This document shows, piece by piece, positions 34,376 through 47,889 of a stretch of 64,000 nucleotides of DNA (the stretch's first letter is position 1; the number at the start of each line of letters is the position of its first letter). A model generated the notes under the pieces. It did not search any database, was not told where the DNA came from, and saw nothing but the letters and a program-made list of their open reading frames with translations. The position numbers were made by a program, and so were the translations under genes. The stretch is from Archivesica marissinica. Lineage: Eukaryota; Mollusca; Bivalvia; Venerida; Vesicomyidae. The stretch lies in contig CM026393.1 of NCBI GenBank assembly GCA_014843695.1, forward strand, positions 12,608,922 to 12,672,921. The letters run 5' to 3'.

Positions 34376-34650
34376 TGTCACAGACGTGTAAGTAGTCGAA
34401 TTGTTAACACGTTGCATTGCGAATCCAGGGATCACAGGTTTGATCCCCCATCTGACCCTAATAATATTAAGTCTTTCAAATTGGACTTTAAACTGAGGTC
34501 TAGTGTCGGTGCTTTACACCTTGCACGTAATAGAACCAGAGGAATGGGACTCTGTCTCTCATTGCACTATCCTCCAAAATCTAAATTGACTAATTTCTTC
34601 AGAGGCGTCGCTCATATGGGAGCTAGTAGCGACCATAAATAAACGTAAAT
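34376..34650 (+). mobile_element. Type C SINE
   Basis: tRNA-like head with decayed A box (GTAAGTAGTCGAATTGTTAA) and B box CACAGGTTTGATCC. The body has TGAGGTCTAGTGTCGGTGCT and the tail AGTAGCGACCATAAATAAAC. About 10 bases are lost around the CCAGAGGA motif. Confidence 0.88.
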
Positions 34651-34657
34651 CACCCAC

Positions 34658-34722
34658 AAAATATCCATATCTCAATTATAGTACATCAGCTCTGTATTAT
34701 ATAAACAATATGGGAAATATAC
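34658..34722. repeat. 56-bp repeat (right remnant)
   Basis: One further unit (ATCTCAATTATAGTACATCA, then GGGAAATATACATAC), continuing the array seen at 33888-34172. Confidence 0.85.
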
Positions 34723-34724
34723 AT

Positions 34725-37700
34725 ACAATAACCAAGTTATATGCCATTACTTCATGAATGACCCTTTTAGGACAGTTATACCATCCTCCTCCGTGGTCGA
34801 GTGGTTACGGTCGCTGACTTGTATACCACTGTAAACTATCATCACTGATGGTCACAGGTTCGAGCCCCGCTCAGGCCGTGTCTCATTTATATGAAAAAGT
34901 TGGCAGTTTCTTACGGAGGTTGGTGCACCCAAGTACTGGTTAACCGCTGGAGCCTGCCCAGGAAAGGTGTTGTTAAGTAAACTATCCGCCGGCGATATAG
35001 CCCGAATTGGTGCTGATGCAGGCGTAAAACCCGAAATATAAAATAATATAACATAGGACAGTTATTCCACAATAACCAAGCTATATGACATTACTTCATG
35101 AATGACCCTCCTAGGACAGTTATTCCACAATAACCAAGCTATATGACATTACTTCATGAATGACCCTCCTAGGACAGTTATTCCACTATAACCAAGCTAT
35201 ATGACATTACTTCATGAATGACCCTCCTAGGACAGTTATTCCACAATAACCAAGCTATATGACATTACTTCATGAATGACCCTCCTAGGACAGTTATACC
35301 ACAATAACCAAGCTATATGCCATTACTTCATGAATGACCCTCCTAGGACAGTTATTCCACAATAACCAAGCTATATGCCATTACTTCATGAATGACCCTC
35401 CTAGGACAGTTATACCACAATAACCAAGCTATATGCCATTACTTCATGAATGACCCTCCTAGGACAGTTATTCCACAATAACCAAGCTGTATGACAATAC
35501 TTCATGAATGACCCTCCTAGGACAGTTATACTGCAATAACCAAGATATATAACATTACTTCATGAATGACCCTCCTAGGACAGTTATACCACAATAACCA
35601 GGCTATATGACATTACTTCATGAATGACCCTCCTAGGACAGTTATTCCACAATAACCAAGCTATATGACATTACTTCATGAATGACCCTCCTAGGACAGT
35701 TATTCCACAATAACCAAGCTATATGACATTACTTCATGAATGACCCTCCTAGGACAGTTATACCACAATAACCAAGCTATATGACATTACTTCATGAATG
35801 ACCCTCCTAGGACAGTTATTCCACAATAACCAAGCTGTATGACAATACTTCATGAATGACCCTCCTAGGACAGTTATACTGCAATAACCAAGATATATGA
35901 CATTACTTCATGAATGACCCTCCTAGGACAGTTATACCACAATAACCAGGCTATATGACATTACTTCATGAATGACCCTCCTAGGACAGTTATTCCACAA
36001 TAACCAAGCTATATGACATTACTTCATGAATGACCCTCCTAGGACAGTTATACCACAATAACCAAGCTATATGACATTACTTCATGAATGACCCTCCTAG
36101 GACAGTTATACCACAATAACCAAGCTATATGACATTACTTTATGAATGACCCTCCTAGGACAGTTATACCGCAATAACCAAGCTATATGACATTACTTTA
36201 TGAATGACCCTCCTAGGACAGTTATACCGCAATAACCAAGCTATATGACATTATTTCATGAATGACCCTCCTAGGACAGTTATTCCACAATAACCAAGCT
36301 ATATGACATTACTTCATGAATGACCCTCCTAGGACAGTTATTCCACAATAACCAAGCTATATGACATTACTTCATGAATGACCCTCCTAGGACAGTTATA
36401 CCACAATAACCAAGCTATATGACATTACTTCATGAATGACCCTCCTAGGACAGTTATACCACAATAACCAAGCTATATGACATTACTTCATGAATGACCC
36501 TCCTAGGACAGTTATTCCACAATAACCAAGCTATATGACATTACTTCATGAATGACCCTCCTAGGACAGTTATTCCACAATAACCAAGCTATATGACATT
36601 ACTTCATGAATGACCCTCCTAGGACAGTTATACCACAATAACCAAGCTATATGACATTACTTCATGAATGACCCTCCTAGGACAGTTATACCACAATAAC
36701 CAAGCTATATGACATTACTTCATGAATGACCCTCCTAGGACAGTTATACCACAATAACCAAGCTATATGACATTACTTCATGAATGACCCTCCTAGGACA
36801 GTTATACCACAATAACCAAGCTATATGACATTACTTCATGAATGACCCTCCTAGGACAGTTATACCACAATAACCAAGCTATATGACATTACTTCATGAA
36901 TGACCCTCCTAGGACAGTTATACCACAATAACCAAGCTATATGACATTACTTCATGATGACCTCCTAGGACAGTTATCCACAATAACCAAGCTATTGACA
37001 TTACTTCATGAATGACCCTCCTAGGACAGTTATACCACAATAACCAAGCTATATGACATTACTTCATGAATGACCCTCCTAGGACAGTTATACCACAATA
37101 ACCAAGCTATATGACATTACTTCATGAATGACCCTCCTAGGACAGTTATACCACAATAACCAAGCTATATGACATTACTTCATGAATGACCCTCCTAGGA
37201 CAGTTATTCCACAATAACCAAGCTATATGACATTACTTCATGAATGACCCTCCTAGGACAGTTATACCACAATAACCAAGCTATATGACATTACTTCATG
37301 AATGACCCTCCTAGGACAGTTATACCACAATAACCAAGTTATATGACATTACTTCATGAATGACCCTCCTAGGACAGTTATACCACAATAACCAAGCTAT
37401 ATGACATTACTTCATGAATGACCCTCCTAGGACAGTTATTCCACAATAACCAAGCTATATGACATTACTTCATGAATGACCCTCCTAGGACAGTTATACC
37501 ACAATAACCAAGCTATATGACATTACTTCATGAATGACCCTCCTAGGACAGTTATACCACAATAACCAAGCTATATGACATTACTTCATGAATGACCCTC
37601 CTAGGACAGTTATACCACAATAACCAAGCTATGTGACATTACTTCATGAATGACCCTCCTAGGACAGTTATACCACAATAACCAAGATATATGACATTAC

Positions 37701-40318
37701 TTCATGAATGACCCTCCTAGGACAGTTATACCACAATAACCAAGCTATATGACATTACTTCATGAATGACCCTCCTAGGACAGTTATTCCACAATAACCA
37801 AGTTATATGACATTACTTCATGAATGACCCTCCTAGGACAGTTATTCCACAATAACCAAGCTATATGACATTACTTCATGAATGACCCTCCTAGGACAGT
37901 TATTCCACAATAACCAAGCTATATGACATTACTTCATGAATGACCCTCCTAGGACAGTTATTCCACAATAACCAAGCTATATGACATTACTTCATGAATG
38001 ACCCTCCTAGGACAGTTATTCCACAATAACCAAGCTATATGACATTACTTCATGAATGACCCTCCTAGGACAGTTATACCACAATAACCAAGCTATATGA
38101 CATTACTTCATGAATGACCCTCCTAGGACAGTTATTCCACAATAACCAAGCTATATGACATTACTTCATGAATGACCCTCCTAGGACAGTTATACCACAA
38201 TAACCAAGCTATATGCCATTACTTCATGAATGACCCTCCTAGGACAGTTATTCCACAATAACCAAGCTGTATGACAATACTTCATGAATGACCCTCCTAG
38301 GACAGTTATACTGCAATAACCAAGATATATAACATTACTTCATGAATGACCCTCCTAGGACAGTTATACCACAATAACCAGGCTATATGACATTACTTCA
38401 TGAATGACCCTCCTAGGACAGTTATTCCACAATAACCAAGCTATATGACATTACTTCATGAATGACCCTCCTAGGACAGTTATTCCACAATAACCAAGCT
38501 ATATGACATTACTTCATGAATGACCCTCCTAGGACAGTTATACCACAATAACCAAGCTATATGACATTACTTCATGAATGACCCTCCTAGGACAGTTATT
38601 CCACAATAACCAAGCTGTATGACAATACTTCATGAATGACCCTCCTAGGACAGTTATACTGCAATAACCAAGTATATACATTACTTCATGAATGACCCTC
38701 CTAGGACAGTTATACCACAATAACCAGGCTATATGACATTACTTCATGAATGACCCTCCTAGGACAGTTATTCCACAATAACCAAGCTATATGACATTAC
38801 TTCATGAATGACCCTCCTAGGGCAGTTATACCACAATAACCAAGCTATATGACATTACTTCATGAATGACCCTCCTAGGACAGTTATACCACAATAACCA
38901 AGCTATATGACATTACTTTATGAATGACCCTCCTAGGACAGTTATACCGCAATAACCAAGCTATATGACATTACTTTATGAATGACCCTCCTAGGACAGT
39001 TATACCGCAATAACCAAGCTATATGACATTATTTCATGAATGACCCTCCTAGGACAGTTATTCCACAATAACCAAGCTATATGACATTACTTCATGAATG
39101 ACCCTCCTAGGACAGTTATACCACAATAACCAAGCTATATGACATTACTTCATGAATGACCCTCCTAGGACAGTTATACCACAATAACCAAGCTATATGA
39201 CATTACTTCATGAATGACCCTCCTAGGACAGTTATTCCACAATAACCAAGCTATTTGATATTACTTCATGAATGACCCTCCTAGGACAGTTATACCACAA
39301 TAACCAAGCTATATGACATTACTTCATGAATGACCCTCCTAGGACAGTTATACCACAATAACTAAGCAATTTGACATTACTTCATGAATGACCCTCCTAG
39401 GACAGTTATTCCACAATAACCAAGTTATATGACATTACTTCATGAATGACCCTCCTAGGACAGTTATACCACAATAACCAAGCTATATGACATTACTTCA
39501 TGAATGACCCTCCTAGGACAGTTATACCACAATAACCAAGTTATATGACAATACTTCATGAATGACCCTCCTAGGACAGTTATACCACAATAACCAAGCT
39601 ATATGACATTACTTCATGAATGACCCTCCTAGGACAGTTATTCCACAATAACCAAGCTATATGACATTACTTCATGAATGACCCTCCTAGGGCAGTTATA
39701 CCACAATAACCAAGCTATATGACATTACTTCATGAATGACCCTCCTAGGACAGTTATACCACAATAACCAAGCTATATGACATTACTTCATGAATGACCC
39801 TCCTGGGACAGTTATACCACAATAACCAAGCTATGTGACATTACTTCATGAATGACCCTCCTAGGACAGTTATACCACAATAACCAAGATATATGACATT
39901 ACTTCATGAATGACTCTCCTAGGGCAGTTATACCACAATAACCAAGCTATATGACATTACTTCATGAATGACCCTCCTAGGACAGTTATTCCACAATAAC
40001 CAAGTTATATGACATTACTTCATGAATGACCCTCCTAGGACAGTTATTCCACAATAACCAAGCTATATGACATTACTTCATGAATGACCCTCCTAGGATA
40101 GTTATTCCACAATAACCAAGCTATATGACATTACTTCATGAATGACCCTCCTAGGACAGTTATTCCACAATAACCAAGCTATATGACATTACTTAATGAA
40201 TGACCCTCCTAGGACAGTTATACCACAATAACCAAGCTATATGCCATTACTTCATGAATGACCCTCCTAGGACAGTTATACCACAATAACCAAGATATAT
40301 AACATTACTTAATGAATG
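34725..40318. repeat. 58-bp satellite array with higher-order structure
   Basis: About 92 copies of a 58-bp unit (core ACAATAACCAAGCTATATGA, then CATTACTTCATGAATGACCC, then TCCTAGGACAGTTATWCC). The SINE at 34784-35054 interrupts it near the left edge. Variant monomers (CTGTATGACAATAC, ACTGCAATAACCAAGATATA, CCAGGCTATATG) recur in the same order at about 35460, 35815, 38240 and 38590. A block from about 35401 to 36330 recurs at 38181-39110. Monomers are almost identical, so amplification was recent or is ongoing. Confidence 0.97.
34784..35054 (+). mobile_element. Type A SINE inserted in the 58-bp array
   Basis: Best copy of type A: head CCGTGGTCGAGTGGTTACGG, long arm CATCACTGATGGTCAC, B box AGGTTCGAGCCCC, body TTGGCAGTTTCTTACGGAGG. 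It is flanked by the near-identical 15-bp AGGACAGTTATWCCA (34769-34783 and 35055-35069). This is array sequence, so it serves equally as target duplication and as neighbouring monomers. Confidence 0.88.
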
Positions 40319-40784
40319 ACACTTTAAGCATTGTTCCTGAAAATGTTTCCCTTGTTAAAGGAAACATACAAGTATGTGTGTTGTGCATAATCAAATTGTA
40401 TTGAAAGTTTAAATTCCTGATACTGAACCTAGTTCTCATTAATAAGGAACAGCTGTGATGAGAGCAAATATTCTCCTACTCCAACTTCTTGTATGTATCA
40501 TTATTTATTTCAGATCGCAGAACATAAACGCTTCTTTGGTGGCAGGTTTGCTGTTGGAATACAATATTCAGGCCAAGTTAAGGTCATCCTAGTGCCAAAT
40601 CACCACTGATGTGAACAAACTATTAAATAATGCAATAAAACACCATAGTAACCAGAAAGTTGTTTAATGAATACATAGTTAGATACCATGTTTTAGGCAC
40701 CGATAACCCTGTTTAACTGGTTTATATATATAATTATATATTATGGATGGAATGTCCTAGGATAGATGTGCAGGGCTATTGGTT
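40319..40784. other. Gene-less spacer
   Basis: Unique-looking sequence between two arrays. No supported gene. Confidence 0.5.
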
Positions 40785-41505
40785 GCTGTGAGTCGATGAA
40801 GCATTGCTAGGAGATGGCTCTGTGTTATTGTATAGTAGATGTAGCATTGCTAGGAGATGGCTCTGTGTTATTGTATAGTAGATGTAGCATTGCTAGGAGA
40901 TGGCTCTGTGTTATTGTAGGATTATACAATGTTATTGTATAGTAGATGTAGCATTGATGGGAGATAGCTCTGTGTTATTGTAGGATTATACAATGTTATT
41001 GTATAGTAGATGTAGCATTGACGGGAGATGGCTCTGTGTTATTGTAGGATTATACAATGTTATTGTATAGTAGATGTAGCATTGACGGAGATGGCTCTGT
41101 GTTATTGTAGGATTATACAATGTTATTGTATAGTAGATGTAGCATTGACGGGAGATGGCTCTGTGTTATTGTAGGATTATACAATGTTATTGTATAGTAG
41201 ATGTAGCATTGATGGGAGATAGCTCTGTGTTATTGTATAGTAGATGTAGCATTGGTGGGAGATAGCTCTGTGTTATTGTATAGTAGATGTAGCATTGATG
41301 GGAGATAGCTCTTGTGTTATTGTATAGTAGATGTAGCATTGGTGGGAGATAGCTCTGTGTTATGGTATAGTAGATGTAGCATTGATGGGAGATAGCTCTG
41401 TGTTATTGTATAGTAGATGTAGCATTGATGGGAGATAGCTGTGTTATTGTAGGATTATACAATGTTATTGTATAGTAGATGTAGCATTGGTGGGAGATGG
41501 ACATA
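40785..41505. repeat. Composite 43-bp-type array
   Basis: Copies of TATAGTAGATGTAGCATTGA followed by GGGAGATAGCTCTGTGTTAT, some extended by TGTAGGATTATACAATGTTA. The two unit lengths are interspersed. Confidence 0.9.
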
Positions 41506-42335
41506 TATTACTGTTAGATATTGTATATTTGAGCTCTGTTAGAACTTGTGTTTGAATACACATATATTACTGTTAGTTATTGTATATTTGAGCTCTGTTA
41601 GAACTTGTGTTTGAATACACATATATTACTGTTAGTTATTGTATATTTGAGCTCTGTTAGAACTTGTGTTTGAATACACATATATTACTGTTAGTTATTG
41701 TATATTTGAGCTCTGTTAGAACTTGTGTTTGAATACACATATATTACTGTTAGTTATTGTATATTTGAGCTCTGTTAGAACTTGTGTTTGAATACACATA
41801 TATTACTGTTAGTTATTGTATATTTGAGCTCTGTTAGAACTTGTGTTTGAATACACATATATTACTGTTAGTTATTGTATATTTGAGCTCTGTTAGAACT
41901 GGTGTTTGAATACACATATATTACTGTTAGTTATTGTATATTTGAGCTCTGTTAGAACTTGTGTTTGAATACACATATATTACTGTTAGTTATTGTATAT
42001 TTGAGCTCTGTTAGAACTTGTGTTTGAATACACATATATTACTGTTAGTTATTGTATATTTGAGCTCTGTTAGAACTTGTGTTTGAATACACATATATTA
42101 CTGTTAGTTATTGTATATTTGAGCTCTGTTAGAACTTGTGTTTGAATACACATATATTACTGTTAGTTATTGTATATTTGAGCTCTGTTAGAACTTGTGT
42201 TTGAATACACATATATTACTGTTAGTTATTGTATATTTGAGCTCTGTTAGAACTTGTGTTTGAATACACACATATTACTGTTAGATATTGTATATTTGAG
42301 CTCTGTTAGAACTGGTGTTTGAATACACATATATA
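41506..42335. repeat. 59-bp tandem array
   Basis: About 14 nearly identical copies (core CACATATATTACTGTTAGTT, then TTTGAGCTCTGTTAGAACTT). Unit starts fall 59 bases apart, for example 41554 and 41613. Confidence 0.96.
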
Positions 42336-43448
42336 TACATGTGGCTTATATAATGTGTGTAGTTTATTTCTTGTGTAGTTTATATTGTGTTGTTTGTTTC
42401 TTGTGTAGTTTATATTGTGTAGTTTATTTCTTGTGTAGTTTATATTGTGTCGTTTGTTTCTTGTGTAGTTTATGTTGTGTAGTTTATTTCTTGTGTAGTT
42501 TATATTGTGTAGTTTATTTCTTGTGTAGTTTATATTGTTGTTTATTTCTTGTGTTGTTTATATTGTGTTGTTTATTTCTTGTGTAGTTTGTTTCTTGTGT
42601 CGTTTGTTTCTTGTGTAGTTTATATTGTGTAGGTTATATTGTGTAGTTTATTTCTTGTGTAGTATATATTGTTGTTTATTTCTTGTGTAGTTTATTTCTT
42701 GTGTAATTTATGTTGTGTAGTTTATTTCTTGTGTAGTTTGTTTCTTGTGTAGTTTATATTGTGTTGTTTTTTCTTGTGTAGTTTATATTGTTGTTTATTT
42801 ATTGTGTTGTTTATATTGTTGTTTATTTCTTGTGTTGTTTATATTGTGTAGTTTGTTTCTTGTGTAGTTTGTTTCTTGTGTCGTTTGTTTCTTGTGTAGT
42901 TTATATTGTGTAGGTTATATTGTGTAGTTTATTTCTTGTGTAGTATATATTGTTGTTTATTTCTTGTGTAGTTTATTTCTTGTGTAATTTATGTTGTGTA
43001 GTTTGTTTCTTGTGTAGTTTATATTGTGTTGTTTTTTCTTGTGTAGTTTATATTGTGTAGTTTATTTCTTGTGTAGATTATATTGTTGTTTATTTCTTGT
43101 GTAGTTTATATTGTGTAGTTTGTTTCTTGTGTAGTTTATATTGTGTAGTTTGTTTCTTGTGTAGTATATATTGTGTAGTTTGTTTCTTGTGTAGTTTGTT
43201 TCTTGTATAGTTTATATTGTGTAGTTTGTTTCTTGTGTAGTTTATATTGTGTAGTTTGTTTCTTGTGTAGTTTGTTTCTTGTGTACTTTATATTGTGTAG
43301 TTTGTTTCTGGTGTAGTTTATATTGTGTAGTTTGTATCTTGTGTAGTTTGTATCTTGTGTAGTTTAAATTGTGTAGTTTGTTTCTTGTGTAGTTTATATT
43401 GTGTAGTTTGTATCTTGTGTAGTTTATATTGTGTAGTTTATATTGTAT
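42336..43448. repeat. Degenerate 15/16-bp array
   Basis: Imperfect copies of TTGTGTAGTTTATATTG and TTGTGTAGTTTGTTTC in mixed order. Its left border GGCTTATATAATGTGT and right border ATTGCTTAATAGTTCACC are the two halves of a junction found inside the neighbouring 100-bp unit. Confidence 0.88.
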
Positions 43449-44513
43449 TGCTTAATAGTTCACCAGAGCTCAAACTGCGCAAGGTGAGCTTTTGTGATTA
43501 CCTTTTGTCCGGTGTCCGTCGTGCGGCTGTTTCTTATATAATGTGTATTGTTTAATAGTTCACCAGAGCTCAAACTGCGCAAGGTGAGCTTTTGTGATTA
43601 CCTTTTGTTCGGTGTCCGTCGTGCGGCTGTGTATTGTTTAATAGTTCACCAGAGCTCAAACTGCGCAAGATGAGCTTTTGTGATTACCTTTTGTCCGTCG
43701 TGCGGCTGCTTCTTATATAATGTGTATTGTTTAATAGTTCACCAGAGCTCAAACTGCACAAGATGAGCTTTTGTGATTACCTTTTGTCCGTCGTGCGGCT
43801 GCTTCTTATATAATGTGTATTGTTTAATAGTTCACCAGAGCTCAAACTGCACAAGATGAGCTTTTGTGATTACCTTTTGTCCGTCGTGCGGCTGCTTCTT
43901 ATATAATGTGTATTGTTTAATAGTTCACCAGAGCTCAAACTGCACAAGATGAGCTTTTGTGATTACCTTTTGTCCGTCGTGCGGCTGCTTCTTATATAAT
44001 GTGTATTGTTTAATAGTTCACCAGAGCTCAAACTGCGCAAGGTGAGCTTTTGTCCGGTGTCCGTCGTGTGGCTGTTTCTTATATAATGTGTATTGTTTAA
44101 TAGTTCACCAGAGCTCAAACTGCGTAAGGTGAGCTTTTGTGATTACCTTTTGTCCGGTGTCCGTCGTGCGGCTGTTTCTTATATAATGTGTATTGTTTAG
44201 TAGTTCACCAGATCTCAAACTGCGCAAGGTGAGCTTTTGTCCGGTGTCCGTCGTGCGGCTGCTTCTTATATAATGTGTATTGTTTAATAGTTCACCAGAG
44301 CTCAAACTGCACAAGATGAGCTTTTGTGATTACCTTTTGTCCGTCGTGCGGCTGCTTCTTATATAATGTGTATTGTTTAGTAGTTCACCAGATCTCAAAC
44401 TGCGCAAGGTGAGCTTTTGTCCGGTGTCCGTTTTGCGGCTGTTTCTTATATAATGTGTATTGCTTAATAGTTCACCAGAGCTCAAACTGCGCAAGGTGAG
44501 CTTTTGTGATACA
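43449..44513. repeat. About 100-bp tandem array
   Basis: About 11 copies containing GTTCACCAGAGCTCAAACTG, GGTGAGCTTTTGTGATTACC, TGTCCGTCGTGCGGCTG and CTTATATAATGTGTATTG. Length varies as GTGATTACC or the CCGGTGT segment is lost. The motif AGGTGAGCTTTTGTGAT is familiar from dispersed repeats of marine invertebrates (recollection). Confidence 0.92.
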
Positions 44514-44629
44514 TACCGGTTGTTTACATAGATCCTATATTGTACAACGCATAGTTTACATAGATCCTATATTGTACAAAACATAGTTTACATAAAAACT
44601 GTAACCTCTGTTTATTATACGTGTCCTGT

Positions 44630-45482
44630 TTATTAGTCCCCTACCGGTCACCGGTGAGGACTATAGGTTTACCCTCCGTCAGTCAGTCAGTCAGTCAGTC
44701 CGTCACCAATTGTTTTGTCCGATTTTAAAATAACTTGGCACAATTGTTCACCACCATGAGACGATATGTTCTGCGGAAAAGAATTGTCGATATCTCAAAG
44801 GTCAAGGTCACACTTAGAGGTCAAACATCAAAAATAATTTAGTTTGTCCGGACTGTAACTTTATCATCTATCTTACGATTTTGAAATAACGTGGCATAAT
44901 TGTTCACCACTTTAAGACGGTGTGTCGTGCGGAAAAAAATTGTTAATATCTCAAAGGTCAAAGTCACATGTGGCGTTCAAACGTCAAAAAGTATGACAAT
45001 TTAGTTTGTCCGGACCGTAACTTTGTCATCTATTGCACGATTTTGATATAAGCTGGAACGATTGTTCACCACCATGGAAGGTCAAGGTCACTGTGACGTT
45101 CAAACAGTTTTGGCCTAATCATTATGAAACTTGATCACAATGATCATCTCTACAAAATCTAGGTCTAGTTCAATTTGGGTCATCTGGGGTCAAAAACTAG
45201 GTCACTAGGTCAAATCATAGGAAAACCTTGTGTAGACACTAGAGGTCAACATTTTGAACTAAACTTTATGAAACTAGGTTACAATGATGATCTTTACAAA
45301 ATCTAGATCTAGTTCGATATTGGGTCATCCGGGGTCAAAATCTATGTCACTAGGTCAAAGAATAGGAAAACCTTATGTAGTCGCTAGAGGTCACAATTTT
45401 TACCCAATCTTAATGAGACATGGTCAGAATTATCTCATTGATTGATAATTCTAGGTCAAGTTCGATATTGGATCATCCGGGG
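44630..45482. mobile_element. Dispersed repeat with internal 190-bp-scale repetition
   Basis: Begins AGTCCCCTACCGGTCACCGG with a GTCA microsatellite run, then repeats a block about three times (CTCAAAGGTCAAGGTCAC; TTAGTTTGTCCGGACCGTAA). Two longer diverged blocks with ATCATCGGGGTCAAAA-like sequence follow. I recognise the style from mollusc genomes but cannot name the family. Both borders lie in sequence resembling the 18-bp repeat that follows (GTTTATTATACGTGTCCTG on the left). Confidence 0.65.
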
Positions 45483-45489
45483 TCAAAAA

Positions 45490-47118
45490 ATAAAATCTTG
45501 TGTCTTGTTTATTATATGTGTCTTGTTTATTATACTTGTCATGTTTATTATATGTGTCATGTTTATTATATGTGTCTTGTTTATTATACGTGTCTTGTTT
45601 ATTATATGTGTCATGTTTATTATATGTGTCATGTTTATTATATGTGTCATGTTTATTATATGTGTCTTGTTTATTATACGTGTCATGTTTATTATATGTG
45701 TCATGTTTATTATATGTGTCATGTTTATTATATGTGTCATGTTTGTTATATGTGTCATGTTTGTTATACGTGTCTTGTTTATTATACGTGTCTTGTTTAT
45801 TATACGTGTCATGTTTATTATATAGTGTCATGTTTATTATATGTGTCTTGTTTATTATATGTGTCTTGTTTATTATACGTGTCTTGTTTATTATATGTGT
45901 CTTGTTTATTATATGTGTCATGTTTATTATATGTGTCATGTTTATTATATGTGTCATGTTTATTATATGTGTCATGTTTATTATATGTGTCATGTTTATT
46001 ATGTGTCATGTTTTTATACGTGTCTTGTTTATTATATGTGTCTTGTTTATTATATGTGTCATGTTTATTATATGTGTCATGTTTATTATATGTGTCATGT
46101 TTATTATATGTGTCATGTTTATTATATGTGTCATGTTTATTATGTGTCATATTTGTTATACGTGTCTTGTTTATTATATGTGTCTTGTTTATTATATGTG
46201 TCATGTTTATTATATGTGTCATGTTTATTATATGTGTCATGTTTATTATACGTGTCTTGTTTATTATACGTGTCTTGTTTATTATACGTGTCATGTTTAT
46301 TATATGTGTCATGTTTATTATATGTGTCTTGTTTATTATATGTGTCTTGTTTATTATGTGTCATTTTGTTATACGTGTCTTGTTTATTATATGTGTCATG
46401 TTTATTATATGTGTCATGTTTATTATATGTGTCATGTTTATTATATGTGTCATGTTTATTATATGTGTCATGTTTATTATACGTGTCATGTTTATTATAT
46501 GTGTCATGTTTATTATATGTGTCATGTTTATTATATGTGTCATGTTTATTATATGTGTCATGTTTATTATATGTGTCATGTTTATTATATGTGTCATGTT
46601 TGTTATACGTGTCATGTTTGTTATACGTGTCATGTTTGTTATATGTGTCATGTTTATTATATGTGTCATGTTTGTTATATGTGTCATGTTTATTATATGT
46701 GTCATGTTTGTTATACGTGTCATGTTTATTATATGTTTCTTGTTTATTATATGTGTCATGTTTATTATATGTGTCATGTTTATTATATATATATGTCATG
46801 TTTATTATATGTGTCATGTTTGTTATACGTGTCTTGTTTATTATATGTGTCATGTTTATTATATATATATGTCATGTTTATTATATGTGTCATGTTTATT
46901 ATACGTTTCTTGTTTATTATATGTGTCATGTTTATTATATGTGTCATGTTTATTATACGTGTCATGTTTATTATATGTGTCATGTTTATTATATGTGTCA
47001 TGTTTAATATGTGTCATGTTTGTTATACGTGTCATGTTTATTATATGTTTCTTGTTTATTATATGTGTCATGTTTATTATACTTGTCATGTTTATTATAT
47101 GTGTCTTGTTTATTATAT
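45490..47118. repeat. 18-bp minisatellite
   Basis: About 90 copies of TGTCATGTTTATTATATG with TCTTG, ATACG and TTGTTATA variants. Long hydrophobic open frames arise only because 18 is a multiple of three. Confidence 0.96.
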
Positions 47119-47124
47119 GGTACT

Positions 47125-47700
47125 AGACGTTATTCATAATACAATGTAAATCTTATCAAATTCTCAACGTTATTCATAATAGATGTTATGAAATACTCGA
47201 CGTTATTCATGATAAATGTTATTAAATACTCGACGTTATTCATAATAGATGTTATCAAACTCGTTATTATTCACCAAAGATGTTAAAGTTTAAACTTTAA
47301 AATGGGAAGGGATTCATATAAGCTTTAAGCTTGTTTCTCGACCCATATCGGTTCCAATGTATAAGAATTGTGTTTATATATGTATATATGTATTTGATCC
47401 GAATAAAATATGTTTAAACTAAAGTTTAAACTTTATTTCTTTTACAATGAATTGAGAAACAAAGACCAGCTTTAACAACTTATATTAATCACTCTCGTTG
47501 GCGTGGATGTTATTCATCATTGGTTTTATCAACTCGATGCTATTCATCACAGTTGTTATTAAATACTCGGTGTTATTCATCACATAAATAATCAGGTACT
47601 AGATGTTATTCATGATAAATGTTATCAAATACTCAACGTTATTCATCATAGAAAGTAAACAATGTTTTTCGTCGTAGATGTTATCAAATATTATATATTA
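47125..47700. repeat. Imperfect 35-40-bp repeats with a SINE tail
   Basis: Scattered diverged copies of GTTATTCATAATAGATGTTA followed by ATCAAATACTCGACG. Interrupted at 47413-47503 by an inverted type E SINE tail. Confidence 0.75.
47413..47503 (-). mobile_element. Type E SINE tail fragment, minus strand
   Basis: Reverse complement of the type E tail: TTTAAACTTTATTTCTTTTA through ATTAATCACTCTCGTTGGCG. Confidence 0.75.
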
Positions 47701-47889
47701 TAATTATATGATTATATAAGAATGTTGTTGCATATCTGATGTGATTATTAGTGCTTGGAAATGAGCCCAAAAGCCACGTCAATTAATCATGCAGGATCAC
47801 CGACGATTAATCATGATTTAACTCATTTCATTCTGAATACATTTAAAGGCTTTTGCAAACAACATAGATCCAGATCAGCCACAGCGTGA

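Noticed and set aside
44800..45130. Nuclear-receptor-type half sites (AAGGTCAAGGTCA) as regulatory elements
   Set aside because: They belong to the consensus of a dispersed repeat and recur in each internal block. There is no gene nearby to regulate.
45420..47149. Long hydrophobic frames rich in FIIC or LLYVSC
   Set aside because: They are the 18-bp minisatellite read in three frames.
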